Source: Halohasta litchfieldiae (GTDB lineage Archaea > Halobacteriota > Halobacteria > Halobacteriales > Haloferacaceae). Taken from it: a DNA stretch of 64,000 nucleotides. Under the pieces are notes generated by a model. It did no database searches. It had not been told where the DNA came from and worked only from the letters and a program-made list of their open reading frames with translations. Below are positions 18,074 through 27,696 of this stretch, piece by piece. A program made the translations under genes and the position numbers. Position 1 is the first letter of the stretch. Every line of letters starts with the position of its first letter. Location of the stretch: NCBI RefSeq assembly GCF_002788215.1, contig NZ_CP024845.1:1860001-1924000 (forward strand). The letters run 5' to 3'.

Positions 18074-19116
18074 GTACGACCGGAAGCTCAAACCCGGAGT
18101 ACGTCAACGGCCGTGTCCGCGCCCGGCGCGCGGCACTGTTCAGTGACGACGAGTACCGGAAGCTCGTCCGGATGAGCCCCTCGGAGATCGCCCGCTACAT
18201 GGAGGAATCCGAGTACGAACGCGAGATCAACGAGCTCGGCAGTCGACACAGCGGCGTCGACCTCGTCGAGTACTCGCTGAACCGGAACCTCGCAAAGCAT
18301 TTCAACGATCTCCTTCGGTTCGCCGACGGAGAGCTCTACGATCTCATCGCACGCTATCTGCGCAAATTCGATGCGTGGAACGTCAAAACGATCATCCGTG
18401 GCATCTACACCGACGCCGGTCGGGATGCAATCGAGACGGACCTGATTCGTGCCGGTGAGTTCGACGACAAACTGATGGACCGCTTGCTCAACGCAGGCTC
18501 CATCGAGGATGTCGTCACGATCCTCGACCGGACGATGTTCGGCGAGCCGCTCGAAGCGGCGTTTGCAGACTTCGAGGAGACCGGTGTGTTGGTCCCGCTC
18601 GAAAACGCCGTCGACCGAGCGTTCTACGAACAACTGCTCGAAGACCTTCCGTCAGGCGAATCAATCGCTACCTATCGTGAGTTCCTCGAGTCCGAAATCG
18701 ACTTCCGGAACGCCCGGAACGCACTCCGCTTGGCCCGGAGTGGGGCGGATATCGATCCGGCCGACTACTTCATCGAGGGCGGCAAGCTGTTCAGAGCCAG
18801 CGACCTGAACACGCTGGTGCAGAACCCCGATGAGCTGGTCAACCGGATTCGAGAGAGTCGGTACGGTCGACAGCTCTCGGAGCCACTGGATGAACTGGAA
18901 AACGCCGAGAGCCTCATCGAGTTCGAGCGCGCGCTCGAATCGGTGCTGCTGAAATATTCGCGTCGACTGGGGAACATCTATCCCCTGTCGGCCTCGCCGG
19001 TGATCGCCTACATCCTGATGAAGGAACGCGAGGTCGAAAACATTCGAGCAATCGCTCGCGGCCGCGAGGCCGGACTGAGCGAAACCGAAATCGAACAGGA
19101 GCTGGTCATCCTATGA
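18070..19116 (+). CDS. atpC: A-type ATP synthase subunit C
   Basis: Funnel-shaped central subunit (348 residues, homologue of eukaryotic V-ATPase d) that couples the central stalk to the proteolipid ring. It is almost all helical, and the family segment SRRLGNIYPLSASPVIAYILMKEREVENIRAIARG near the C-terminus is diagnostic. ATGA overlaps with atpE upstream and atpF downstream bind it into the operon. Confidence 0.95.
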   Translation: MSTTGSSNPEYVNGRVRARRAALFSDDEYRKLVRMSPSEIARYMEESEYEREINELGSRHSGVDLVEYSLNRNLAKHFNDLLRFADGELYDLIARYLRKFDAWNVKTIIRGIYTDAGRDAIETDLIRAGEFDDKLMDRLLNAGSIEDVVTILDRTMFGEPLEAAFADFEETGVLVPLENAVDRAFYEQLLEDLPSGESIATYREFLESEIDFRNARNALRLARSGADIDPADYFIEGGKLFRASDLNTLVQNPDELVNRIRESRYGRQLSEPLDELENAESLIEFERALESVLLKYSRRLGNIYPLSASPVIAYILMKEREVENIRAIARGREAGLSETEIEQELVIL

Positions 19117-19439
19117 GCCAAGAAATTGCCGTGATCGGCAGTCCGGATTTCACCACCGGCTTTAGGCTCGCTGGCGTCCGTGAGTTCGAAAACGTCCCCA
19201 ACGATCAGAAGGACGAGGAACTCGACGCTGCGGTCGAGCGTGTCCTCGACGACGAGGACGTGGGGATTATTGTCATGCACGACGAAGACCTTGAGTACCT
19301 CTCGCGTGGGGCACGCAAGGCCGTCGAGACGAGCGTCGAGCCGACGCTTGTCACCCTTGGTGGCGGTGCTGGCAGCGGTGGACTACGCGGACAGATCAAA
19401 CGAGCCATCGGAATCGATCTGATGGAGGAAGAAGACTAA
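19113..19439 (+). CDS. atpF: A-type ATP synthase subunit F
   Basis: Small central-stalk subunit (108 residues) that contacts D and the A3B3 head. The start [22 protein letters not shown] is the family signature, with alternating beta strands and helices (Rossmann-like fold). It overlaps atpC by 4 bp and ends 2 bp before atpA. Confidence 0.95.
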   Translation: MSQEIAVIGSPDFTTGFRLAGVREFENVPNDQKDEELDAAVERVLDDEDVGIIVMHDEDLEYLSRGARKAVETSVEPTLVTLGGGAGSGGLRGQIKRAIGIDLMEEED

Positions 19440-19441
19440 TT

Positions 19442-21199
19442 ATGAGTCAAGCAACGCAACAGGACGTCGGCAACGGCGTCATCGAAAGCGTCAGTGGGCC
19501 GGTCGTTACCGCCCGCGATCTCGACGCCCGGATGAACGACGTCGTCTACGTCGGCGACGAAGGGCTGATGGGTGAGGTTATCGAGATCGAAGGCAACATC
19601 ACGACGATTCAGGTCTACGAGGAGACCTCGGGCGTTGGCCCGGGCGAGCCTGTCGAAAACACAGGCGAGCCGCTGTCGGTCGACCTCGGTCCCGGTATGC
19701 TGGACGCCATCTACGATGGTACTCAGCGCCCACTCGACGTGCTGGAAGAGAAGATGGATAGCGCGTTTCTCGACCGCGGTGTCGATGCCCCCGGTATCGA
19801 CTTGGAGAAACTGTGGGAGTTCGAACCAACTGCCGAGGTCGGCGACGACGTCGAACCCGGCGACGTGATCGGTACCGTCGAGGAGACGGTCACGATCACA
19901 CACAAGGTCATGGTGCCACCGGACTACGAGGGCGGCGAAATCACCGCCATCGAATCCGGCGAGTTCAACGTCGACGAGACGGTTGCCGAACTCGATAGCG
20001 GCGAAGAAGTCACCATGCATCAGGAGTGGCCCGTCCGAGAGGCCCGACCATCCGTCGAAAAGAAGACGCCCCGGAAACCGCTCGTTTCCGGCCAGCGTGT
20101 GCTCGATGGCCTGTTCCCGATTGCGAAAGGTGGAACGGCCGCAATTCCTGGTCCGTTCGGATCGGGGAAGACGGTCACCCAACACCAGCTCGCCAAATGG
20201 GCCGACGCGGACATCGTCGTCTACGTCGGCTGTGGTGAGCGTGGCAACGAGATGACTGAGGTAATCGAGGACTTCCCAGAGCTGGAAGATCCGAAAACGG
20301 GCAACCCGCTGATGGCCCGAACCTCGCTCATCGCCAACACGTCGAACATGCCCGTCGCAGCACGTGAGTCCTGTATTTACACGGGAATCACCATCGCTGA
20401 GTACTACCGCGACATGGGGTACGACGTGGCACTGATGGCCGACTCCACCTCGCGGTGGGCCGAGGCCATGCGGGAGATTTCGTCCCGACTCGAAGAGATG
20501 CCCGGTGAGGAAGGCTACCCGGCCTACCTCGCAGCGCGTCTCAGCCAGTTCTACGAGCGAGCCGGCTACTTCGAGAACATCAACGGCAGCGAAGGGTCTG
20601 TGTCTGTCATCGGCGCAGTCTCGCCACCCGGCGGCGACTTCTCCGAGCCAGTCACCCAGAACACGCTGCGTATCGTCAAGACGTTCTGGGCGCTGGATGC
20701 TGACCTCGCAGAGAGGCGGCACTTCCCATCGATCAACTGGAACGAGTCGTATTCGCTCTACCGCGAACAGCTCGATCCATGGTTCGAAGACAACGTCACC
20801 GAGGACTGGTCGGAGATCCGCCAGTGGGCAATCGATGTCCTCGACGAAGAGGCGGAGCTCAAAGAGATCGTCCAGCTGGTCGGTAAGGACGCCCTGCCCG
20901 ACGACCAGCAGCTGACACTCGAGATCGCTCGCTACCTGCGTGAGGCGTATCTCCAGCAGAACGCCTTCCACCCGACGGACACGTTCTGCCCGCCGGAGAA
21001 GACCTACCTCATCCTCACCGCGGCCAAAACGCTCAACGACGAGGCGTTCGACGCCCTCGACGCTGGCGTTCCTGTCGAGGACCTGACCTCGCTTGAGTCG
21101 GCCCCACAGATCAACCGGATCGGTGTCCAAGAGGAGTACGAAGAGTACGTTGCAGACCTCAAAGACGACCTTACCGAAGAGATTCGGGGGATGTACTAA
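19442..21199 (+). CDS. atpA: A-type ATP synthase catalytic subunit A
   Basis: Catalytic nucleotide-binding subunit, 585 residues. The P-loop is GPFGSGKT (about residues 236-243), with the catalytic GERGNEM segment, the Walker B-type [16 protein letters not shown], and the A-type-specific 'non-homologous' insertion around residues 110-200. No intein interrupts it, although archaeal atpA genes sometimes carry one. Its TAA stop overlaps the atpB ATG (TAATG). Confidence 0.98.
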   Translation: MSQATQQDVGNGVIESVSGPVVTARDLDARMNDVVYVGDEGLMGEVIEIEGNITTIQVYEETSGVGPGEPVENTGEPLSVDLGPGMLDAIYDGTQRPLDVLEEKMDSAFLDRGVDAPGIDLEKLWEFEPTAEVGDDVEPGDVIGTVEETVTITHKVMVPPDYEGGEITAIESGEFNVDETVAELDSGEEVTMHQEWPVREARPSVEKKTPRKPLVSGQRVLDGLFPIAKGGTAAIPGPFGSGKTVTQHQLAKWADADIVVYVGCGERGNEMTEVIEDFPELEDPKTGNPLMARTSLIANTSNMPVAARESCIYTGITIAEYYRDMGYDVALMADSTSRWAEAMREISSRLEEMPGEEGYPAYLAARLSQFYERAGYFENINGSEGSVSVIGAVSPPGGDFSEPVTQNTLRIVKTFWALDADLAERRHFPSINWNESYSLYREQLDPWFEDNVTEDWSEIRQWAIDVLDEEAELKEIVQLVGKDALPDDQQLTLEIARYLREAYLQQNAFHPTDTFCPPEKTYLILTAAKTLNDEAFDALDAGVPVEDLTSLESAPQINRIGVQEEYEEYVADLKDDLTEEIRGMY

Positions 21200-22620
21200 T
21201 GAAAGAGTATCAGACTATCAACGAGATCAGTGGCCCGCTCGTCTACGCCGAAGTCGACGAGCCGATTGGCTACGACGAGATCGTCGAAATCGAGACCGAC
21301 GACGGCCGCACGCTGCGCGGTCAGGTGCTCGAATCTAGCGACGGCCTGGTCGCGATTCAGGTCTTCGAAGGAACCAGCGGGATCGACCGCAAGGCCTCGG
21401 TTCGGTTCCTCGGCGAGACCCTCAAAATGCCTGTCACCGAAGATCTGCTCGGTCGAGTGATGGACGGAACGGGACAGCCAATCGACGGCGGTCCCGAGAT
21501 CGTCCCCGAGTCCCGCGAGGACATTATCGGGTCGGCGATCAACCCCTTCTCGCGAGAGTATCCCGAGGAGTTCATCCAGACGGGTGTTTCGGCCATCGAC
21601 GGCATGAACACCCTCGTGCGGGGCCAGAAGCTGCCGATCTTCTCGGCATCCGGTCTGCCGCACAACGATCTGGCACTCCAGATCGCCCGTCAGGCAACCG
21701 TGCCTGAAGAAGAGGAAGGCGACGAAGACGACGACGGCAGCGAGTTCGCCGTGGTCTTCGGTGCGATGGGGATTACCCAGGAAGAGGCAAACGAGTTCAT
21801 GAAGGACTTCGAGCGTACTGGAGCCCTTGAGCGCTCGGTTGTCTTCACCAACCTCGCGGACGACCCCGCAGTCGAGCGGACGGTCACGCCGCGACTCGCA
21901 CTCACCACCGCCGAATACCTCGCCTTCGAGAAGGATTACCACGTGCTGGTGATCCTCACCGACATGACCAACTACTGTGAGGCGCTCCGAGAGATCGGTG
22001 CCGCACGTGAGGAGGTCCCGGGTCGACGTGGCTACCCCGGTTACATGTACACTGACTTGGCAACGCTCTACGAGCGAGCCGGTCGAATCGAAGGCCGTGA
22101 GGGCTCTGTCACGCAGATTCCGATCTTGACTATGCCCGGCGACGACGACACCCACCCGATCCCCGATCTGACGGGGTACATTACGGAGGGACAGATCTAC
22201 GTCGACCGTGACCTCAACAGTCAGGGCGTCAAGCCCCCGGTCAACGTGCTGCCGAGCCTCTCGCGGCTGATGGACGACGGTATCGGCGAGGGTCTCACTC
22301 GTGAGGACCACGCCGACGTGTCGGACCAGATGTACGCGGCCTACGCCGAGGGTGAGGACCTTCGGGACCTCGTGAACATCGTCGGCCGAGAGGCACTCAG
22401 CGAACGGGACAACAAGTATCTCGACTTCGCGGATGCCTTCGAGGGCGAGTTCGTCCAGCAGGGGTACGACACCAATCGTTCGATTGACGATACCCTGACG
22501 CTCGGCTGGGACCTGCTCAGCGAGCTGCCGAAAACCGAACTCAACCGGATCGACGAGGACCTGATCGACGAGTACTATCAGGAAGACGAAGGCGAAACCG
22601 TCGACGCGACCGCCGACTGA
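21199..22620 (+). CDS. atpB: A-type ATP synthase regulatory subunit B
   Basis: Non-catalytic nucleotide-binding subunit of the A3B3 head, 473 residues. It has [22 protein letters not shown] in place of a classical P-loop, [14 protein letters not shown], and the [12 protein letters not shown] and [22 protein letters not shown] segments typical of B subunits. It is the last gene of the contiguous operon; atpD, usually close behind it in haloarchaea, is 7.5 kb downstream. The next gene is convergent after 30 bp. Confidence 0.98.
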   Translation: MKEYQTINEISGPLVYAEVDEPIGYDEIVEIETDDGRTLRGQVLESSDGLVAIQVFEGTSGIDRKASVRFLGETLKMPVTEDLLGRVMDGTGQPIDGGPEIVPESREDIIGSAINPFSREYPEEFIQTGVSAIDGMNTLVRGQKLPIFSASGLPHNDLALQIARQATVPEEEEGDEDDDGSEFAVVFGAMGITQEEANEFMKDFERTGALERSVVFTNLADDPAVERTVTPRLALTTAEYLAFEKDYHVLVILTDMTNYCEALREIGAAREEVPGRRGYPGYMYTDLATLYERAGRIEGREGSVTQIPILTMPGDDDTHPIPDLTGYITEGQIYVDRDLNSQGVKPPVNVLPSLSRLMDDGIGEGLTREDHADVSDQMYAAYAEGEDLRDLVNIVGREALSERDNKYLDFADAFEGEFVQQGYDTNRSIDDTLTLGWDLLSELPKTELNRIDEDLIDEYYQEDEGETVDATAD

Positions 22621-22650
22621 GCAGTCGACTGTCTTTCGATTTTCTTCGTT

Positions 22651-23304
22651 TTATTCGGTGTCGACCGAGACCGATTCGAGAACCACCGGGTCAACCGGTC
22701 GATCATTCTCGTCAGTCTCAACCGACCCGATTTCGCGGACAACATCCATGCCGTTTGTGACCTGCCCGAACACTGAGTGTCGACCGTCGAGCTGTGGCAC
22801 TGCCTCAAGCGTGATAAAGAACTGCGAGCCGTTAGTATCGGGGCCGGAGTTGGCCATCGATAGCGTCCCGGGGCTGTCGTGGCTGAGCTCCTCGTGGAAC
22901 TCGTCGTCGAACTGGTAGCCGGGGCCGCCGCGTCCGGTGCCGGTTCGGTCGCCAGTCTGGATCATAAAGCCCTCTATGACGCGGTGGAACAGCACGTCAT
23001 CGTAGAGGGGTTCGCCGTCGACCGTCTCGCCGGTTTCCGGATCGGTCCACTCCTTTGAGCCGGTTGCGAGGCCAACGAAGTTGTCGACTGTTTGGGGTGC
23101 TCGGTCGCCGTAGAGGTCGACTGTGATTTCGCCCATGCTCGTCTGGAGGGTTGCCCTCTGCGTCCCATCCAACTGTGAGCCGTCAGTCGCGTCCGAACTG
23201 TCGGTCGAATCCGAGCCGTCAGTCGCCGCAGGACTGTCGCCGGTACAGCCAGCAAGCAGTCCAGTGGCAGTCAGCGCCAACAGTGTTCGTCTGTGCAGAG
23301 ACAT
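22651..23304 (-). CDS. Cyclophilin-type peptidyl-prolyl isomerase, lipoprotein
   Basis: Proline isomerase acting on the cell surface. The N-terminus is a twin-arginine-like leader (MSLHRRTLLALTATGLLAGC) ending in a lipobox with Cys19, so the protein should be lipid-anchored outside the membrane. An acidic Ser/Asp linker follows. The cyclophilin domain runs from about residue 50: VDLYGDRAPQTVDNFVGLA, FHRVIEGFMIQTGD, GGPGYQFDDEF, LSMANSGPDTNGSQFFITL, LDGRHSVFGQV. Catalytic Arg and Gln are present. It may help fold exported proteins. Confidence 0.93.
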   Translation of the reverse strand: MSLHRRTLLALTATGLLAGCTGDSPAATDGSDSTDSSDATDGSQLDGTQRATLQTSMGEITVDLYGDRAPQTVDNFVGLATGSKEWTDPETGETVDGEPLYDDVLFHRVIEGFMIQTGDRTGTGRGGPGYQFDDEFHEELSHDSPGTLSMANSGPDTNGSQFFITLEAVPQLDGRHSVFGQVTNGMDVVREIGSVETDENDRPVDPVVLESVSVDTE

Positions 23305-23373
23305 GTTTTGTGTGTCCTTGTCTGGCAGCGATATACCGGTATTGATTCGTGTGTTTCGCCGTTCGATCGACCG

Positions 23374-24285
23374 TTAGGCGTCGACTACCACCTCGAATCG
23401 CTCGGGCCAGTGGTAGCGTCGACCGCCCCAGACGAAACTCCGACCAAAGCTGTAGAGCAACAACGGAAACTGGGCGATGAGTGCCGGATACGTCAGGAGT
23501 ACTGTCCACCGAAAAACCCCGAAATACGCATAGACCATCGCCATCCCAGCGGTCGACACCACAGCCGACGGCAGTGGAAACAGCAGACAGCAGGCGAAAT
23601 AAAAGGCTGCCAGCGGGACGGTCACGTTCGGATACGGTGAAAAGTATTGGACGATCTGCATAAACCGCGTATTTCGTTCGAGACTCTCGCCGACCGTGCC
23701 GCCAACTCCGACCCGCCGGACTCGCTTGACCGGCGTTACGTCCAAGTATGCCCCCAACAATCCGTCGTCGCTGACTGTCTGCCGGAGATGATTTAAAAAG
23801 GCCGCCTCATCGAGGTCGTCACGCTCGAAGATGACCGCACCACCCCATGGTTTATTGATAAGTGTGAGTCCCGCGGTCGCCCCCATCATGTACATCGGTT
23901 CCAGCAGCGTCGACAACGGGTCGCGACCGATGAAAAACGGCACCTCCGTCGTCGGCCCCTGCCGGTCGTAGTCGACCTGCAGATCGGCAAGCCACTCTGG
24001 CGGGTGGTGAAAGTCGTCATCAGTCCACACCAGCCGGTTGTGGCATGCGTCCTCCATCGCGGCGGCGATGGCGTTGGCCTTGCCCGAACAGCCTACTGGT
24101 TCACCAGCGACCACAAGCCGCACGCGATCCGGAAACGAGTCGACCTCGTTGGCGATGGGATCTGCCTCCGTGTCACAGACGACGAGCAGTTCGTCGTCCG
24201 GGCCGACGAGCTGATCGGCGATATGGTCGATCACAGCTGTCTGCCGCACTGTCGGCAGAATAACGCTCGTCGGTGGCCTCTCCAT
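23374..24285 (-). CDS. Membrane-bound family 2 glycosyltransferase
   Basis: A 303-residue GT-A glycosyltransferase resembling ceramide glucosyltransferase-type GT2/GT21 enzymes. The catalytic part has SVILPTVR, DDELLVVCDTEAD, CSGKANAIAAAM, the metal-binding LVWTDDDFHHP (DxD-like) and DDGLLGAYL. The C-terminal 90 residues hold three probable membrane helices (from about residue 215). The ATG at 24285 is chosen because the family domain begins there, and a TATA-like CTTACAC is 28 bp upstream. It is divergent from the TIM-barrel/TagF genes and may glycosylate a lipid carrier for them. Confidence 0.82.
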   Translation of the reverse strand: MERPPTSVILPTVRQTAVIDHIADQLVGPDDELLVVCDTEADPIANEVDSFPDRVRLVVAGEPVGCSGKANAIAAAMEDACHNRLVWTDDDFHHPPEWLADLQVDYDRQGPTTEVPFFIGRDPLSTLLEPMYMMGATAGLTLINKPWGGAVIFERDDLDEAAFLNHLRQTVSDDGLLGAYLDVTPVKRVRRVGVGGTVGESLERNTRFMQIVQYFSPYPNVTVPLAAFYFACCLLFPLPSAVVSTAGMAMVYAYFGVFRWTVLLTYPALIAQFPLLLYSFGRSFVWGGRRYHWPERFEVVVDA

Positions 24286-24412
24286 ACGAACCTGTACAGA
24301 CAGCGAGTGTGTAAGGACGTCGACACCGCTCTGCACAGTCGACCTATCGGCAGTGGCGATACTCCGTCTGCAAGGCAGAGTCGATTTGTAAGTGGCGTTA
24401 TAACGAACAGCC

Positions 24413-25204
24413 ATGACCAGTACACGCGTCGGGTTCGTCACCCAGACACATACCGGAGCGGTGACGCCCATCGAGTCGATCCAGTGGGCCGCCGATCTGG
24501 GCTACGATTTCGTCGAGATCTATATGGACGGGGCCTCCGAGCGCACCCGGTTGGACCGAGAGGCGATCACCGAGGCTCTCGAACAAAGTGGCGTCGACTG
24601 TTCGGTTCATCTCCCCTTTGTCGACCTTGATCTCGGGACGCCCAGAAACAAGGTCCGAGAGGGGTCGATCCGGGAGCTTCGGGCCTGCCTGGATGCGGCG
24701 GCAGATCTCGGCGCCGAGAAGGCAGTCCTCCACGCCAGCACTCATGCCACCGAACCCGAGTGGAGCGAGCGGACCACCAAACCCCGAATCTTGGCCTCCG
24801 TACGGGAGCTCGAAGCCTACGCGACCGCCCGGGGGATCGAACTCTGTGTGGAGAATCTTCCGGACAACATCTACTCGATCCATACTATCGAGGAGGTACT
24901 GGCCGAAACCGACGCCTCGCTGACCGTCGACACTGGTCACGCACGAGTGTCGGGCTTCTCGCCGGCTGACACCGCCGCGTTCCTTGACGAGCATCGGGAC
25001 CGGGTTTCGCATATTCACGTCAACGACGCCCGGCAGGCACGCGACGAACACGTGCCGGTTGGCTCGGGGACGACCGATTTCGAGACCATCTTCGCGCCTC
25101 TCGAATCCAACTGGGAGGGAACCTTTTCGGTCGAAGCTTACACGTTTGACAAGGCGTATATGGAGTTGAGTAAGGCAAAACTCGACGCATGTCTCGGCTC
25201 CTAA
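24413..25204 (+). CDS. Xylose isomerase-like TIM barrel protein (sugar phosphate isomerase/epimerase family)
   Basis: A 263-residue AP endonuclease 2/xylose isomerase-like barrel. Metal-binding positions are recognisable in DFVEIYMD, VHLPFVDLDLG, AVLHAST, LCVENLPDN, LTVDTGHAR, HIHVNDARQARDEHVPVGSGTTDF and FSVEAYT. The family covers sugar isomerases, epimerases and endonuclease IV; the sequence does not give the substrate. Its last 16 bp overlap the TagF-like gene, so the two are co-expressed and probably act in one pathway. Confidence 0.82.
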   Translation: MTSTRVGFVTQTHTGAVTPIESIQWAADLGYDFVEIYMDGASERTRLDREAITEALEQSGVDCSVHLPFVDLDLGTPRNKVREGSIRELRACLDAAADLGAEKAVLHASTHATEPEWSERTTKPRILASVRELEAYATARGIELCVENLPDNIYSIHTIEEVLAETDASLTVDTGHARVSGFSPADTAAFLDEHRDRVSHIHVNDARQARDEHVPVGSGTTDFETIFAPLESNWEGTFSVEAYTFDKAYMELSKAKLDACLGS

Positions 25205-26484
25205 CTCGACTGGGTCGATTCCGAAGCTGGCTCGTCGACCGCTGGAACCGACTCACTTCGTGGCGGTCGTCTCTGGATCTGCTGTGGCAGTGGCTCCTGT
25301 ATCTGATCGTCGAACGACTGTCGACGCTCTGGAACCGCGACCAACGGCTCTGGGTGTTCGGTGCGCGTGGCGGTACAGAGTTCGTCGACAACTCGAAATA
25401 TCTGTATCTGTGGGTTGCTGCCAACGATCCCTCGATTCGGGCAGTCTGGCTGAGCAAAAACGAGACTGTCGTCGAGACGCTCCAACAGCATGGGTACGAG
25501 GCCTATCACGCCCACTCATTGCGGGGCCGTATTCTCACCCTTCGGGCCGGTGTCGTGTTTGTCACCCAAGGATTGCGGGACGTTCATATGGGCTCTACTG
25601 CGGGTGCAACACTCGTCCAGCTTTGGCACGGGCTTCCACTCAAAACGATTGCGTGGGATGCTGAGTGGGCCGACCAGCCGTGGCCCGTCCGGCGGTGTCA
25701 CCGATATATGGCGAGTGAGATCGATCTCGTCACTGCGCCGTCGACTGCGGCCATCGAGCCGCTTGCATCAGGACTCGGCATTGATCCCGAGCGATTCGTC
25801 GTGACGGGGTATCCACGTACGGATGTGTTTGCCGATGCTGTCGAAGATGCAGCACTGACCGTCGACACTGATCTCATCGAACGTATCGAAACCCGTGCCA
25901 GTGAGAGTTCGGTCGTGTTCTACCTCCCGACCTACCGGGGTGATGGAGAGTCGTTCGTTGAAGCCTTCGACGCCGATGCAGTTGGCACCGCACTTGCAGA
26001 CAGCGAAGCCCACCTCTACGTCAAGGCTCACCCTCACGAGCCGGTACCCAACGCCGCGAGCCATCCACGGATTCACTGGCTTCCCGCCTCGGTCGACCCG
26101 TACCTCGTGTTACCCCACGCCGACGTGTTACTCACTGACTACTCGTCGGTATACTTCGATTACTTGGCGGTCGACCGGCCCATCGTCTTTTTCGCCTACG
26201 ACCGGGCGTCCTACACTGCCACTCGTGGGTTCTACTTCGACTACGATGCGGTAACACCCGGTGAGATCGTCACCGACGCCGACGCACTTCCAGCGGCGCT
26301 CACTGCTGCACTCGACGCCGCAACCGGGGGTACTGATCCGTACGCAGTCGACCGCCAGCAACTCCTGACGCAGTTCTGTACGGCAACTTCAGGCAACGCA
26401 TCGCAGGCGGTGCATGCAACTGTTAGGGCACTCCTTTCTGATGAATTCCAACCGACAACGACTGTCTCAGCAACAAACAACTGA
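25189..26484 (+). CDS. CDP-glycerol glycerophosphotransferase-like (TagF/TagB family) protein
   Basis: A 431-residue protein of the CDP-glycerol:poly(glycerophosphate) glycerophosphotransferase family, which in bacteria builds teichoic acid chains from CDP-activated polyols. Recognisable blocks are QLWHGLPLKT (catalytic His region), VTGYPRTDVF, YLPTYRGD, LYVKAHPHEP and the acceptor/donor motif LLTDYSSVYFDYLAVDRPIVFFAYD. The N-terminal 45 residues are basic and aromatic and probably attach it to the inner membrane face. The donor here is unproven, but the neighbouring cytidylyltransferase suggests a CDP-polyol. Confidence 0.85.
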   Translation: MSRLLTRLGRFRSWLVDRWNRLTSWRSSLDLLWQWLLYLIVERLSTLWNRDQRLWVFGARGGTEFVDNSKYLYLWVAANDPSIRAVWLSKNETVVETLQQHGYEAYHAHSLRGRILTLRAGVVFVTQGLRDVHMGSTAGATLVQLWHGLPLKTIAWDAEWADQPWPVRRCHRYMASEIDLVTAPSTAAIEPLASGLGIDPERFVVTGYPRTDVFADAVEDAALTVDTDLIERIETRASESSVVFYLPTYRGDGESFVEAFDADAVGTALADSEAHLYVKAHPHEPVPNAASHPRIHWLPASVDPYLVLPHADVLLTDYSSVYFDYLAVDRPIVFFAYDRASYTATRGFYFDYDAVTPGEIVTDADALPAALTAALDAATGGTDPYAVDRQQLLTQFCTATSGNASQAVHATVRALLSDEFQPTTTVSATNN

Positions 26485-26538
26485 AATCTGATACGTCTGA
26501 TAGAACAATTTAAGTATGCGTCACCTAAGGCTCCCGTA

Positions 26539-27450
26539 GTGACATCGGGGAACCCGAACGGGGGGCTTACGACCGTATCTGGGCACCGGACGGTAGCCGA
26601 ACCGAACGTGATCGCACACCGTGGCTTCGCTGGTATCTATCCTGAAAACACCGTGGCCGCAGTCGAAGGCTCGGTGGCCGACGGACGGGCATCGACAGTC
26701 GAGGTCGACGTGATGCCGACCGCCGATGGCGAGATCGTGGTGTTTCACGACGACGACCTCTCTCGGCTGACAAATGCACCGGACTCGGTGTCGGGCACTA
26801 ATATCTGGGAGCTACCCTACGACCGAATTACTGGCTACAGCGTGCTGGGAACGACGCAGTCGGTCCCACTGTTGACCGACGTGTTAGCAGCGATCCCGCC
26901 GGAGTTCAGCATTAATATCGAATTAAAAAACCCCGGCTGTGAGAAGTTACGGTTTGCCGAAACATTGGACGAAGCTGCACTCGATGCGGCGACCGACCGC
27001 TGGCGAAGCTTCGTTGGGAGCGTGGTTGATCTCGCGACTGACAGTGACCACGAGCTGCTCGTCTCATCGTTTTATGAGGGGGCGCTGGCTGCGATCCGCG
27101 AGATCGACCCCTCAATCCCGATTGCCTCGGTGTTTTATGATTCCGTCGACACGGGGCTGGAACTCAGTCGACGGTACGATGTCGAGGCGATTCATCCGCC
27201 GTGGAATATGGTAACCGGGAGTACGTTGCCTGACGCGCCGGTTTCGGGCTCGTTCGACGACGTCGACCTCGTCGACATCGCCCATGAGGAGGGACGACAG
27301 GTCAATGCGTGGACCGTGACGACGTGGCATCAGGCTGCCGAACTCCAGCAGGCCGGCGTCGACGGAGTTATCACCGACTATCCGGGTGTCTGCACCGCTC
27401 AGCGGCCACCCGCCGACGCTCCATCTACGCCGCAGTCGGCTAGTGAGTAG
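26539..27450 (+). CDS. Glycerophosphodiester phosphodiesterase
   Basis: TIM-barrel phosphodiesterase (303 residues) hydrolysing glycerophosphodiesters to an alcohol and glycerol phosphate. The catalytic motif IAHRGFAGIYPENT opens the domain, with the metal ligands in EVDVMPTADGEIVVFHDDDLSRLT and INIELK, and VNAWTV, VDGVITDYPG near the end. There is no signal peptide, so it is cytoplasmic. The GTG start is fixed by ATTTAAG at 26508-26514, a TATA box 28 bp upstream. In this setting it may recycle or trim a polyol-phosphate polymer or headgroup. Confidence 0.92.
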   Translation: MTSGNPNGGLTTVSGHRTVAEPNVIAHRGFAGIYPENTVAAVEGSVADGRASTVEVDVMPTADGEIVVFHDDDLSRLTNAPDSVSGTNIWELPYDRITGYSVLGTTQSVPLLTDVLAAIPPEFSINIELKNPGCEKLRFAETLDEAALDAATDRWRSFVGSVVDLATDSDHELLVSSFYEGALAAIREIDPSIPIASVFYDSVDTGLELSRRYDVEAIHPPWNMVTGSTLPDAPVSGSFDDVDLVDIAHEEGRQVNAWTVTTWHQAAELQQAGVDGVITDYPGVCTAQRPPADAPSTPQSASE

Positions 27451-27696
27451 TAACTCTCTCCTTCGCGCGCGACTGGTGCTGTCTCGGCTGACTGTTGACC
27501 GGAACGGGTATGGGTGAGTCCTGTCTCAACCTGACAACTATCCCTGTGTAGTCGGCTGTATCTTGTATATATAGACGCGCTGAGTATATTGATGGGTTGT
27601 GGTGTTTGGGTAGTAAGGGGTGCATACTCATCCATTGTATCGGACTGCTGGCCGCGGACTTTTGAGCCCAACCCCTATCTTCTCGGTGGTGAACTC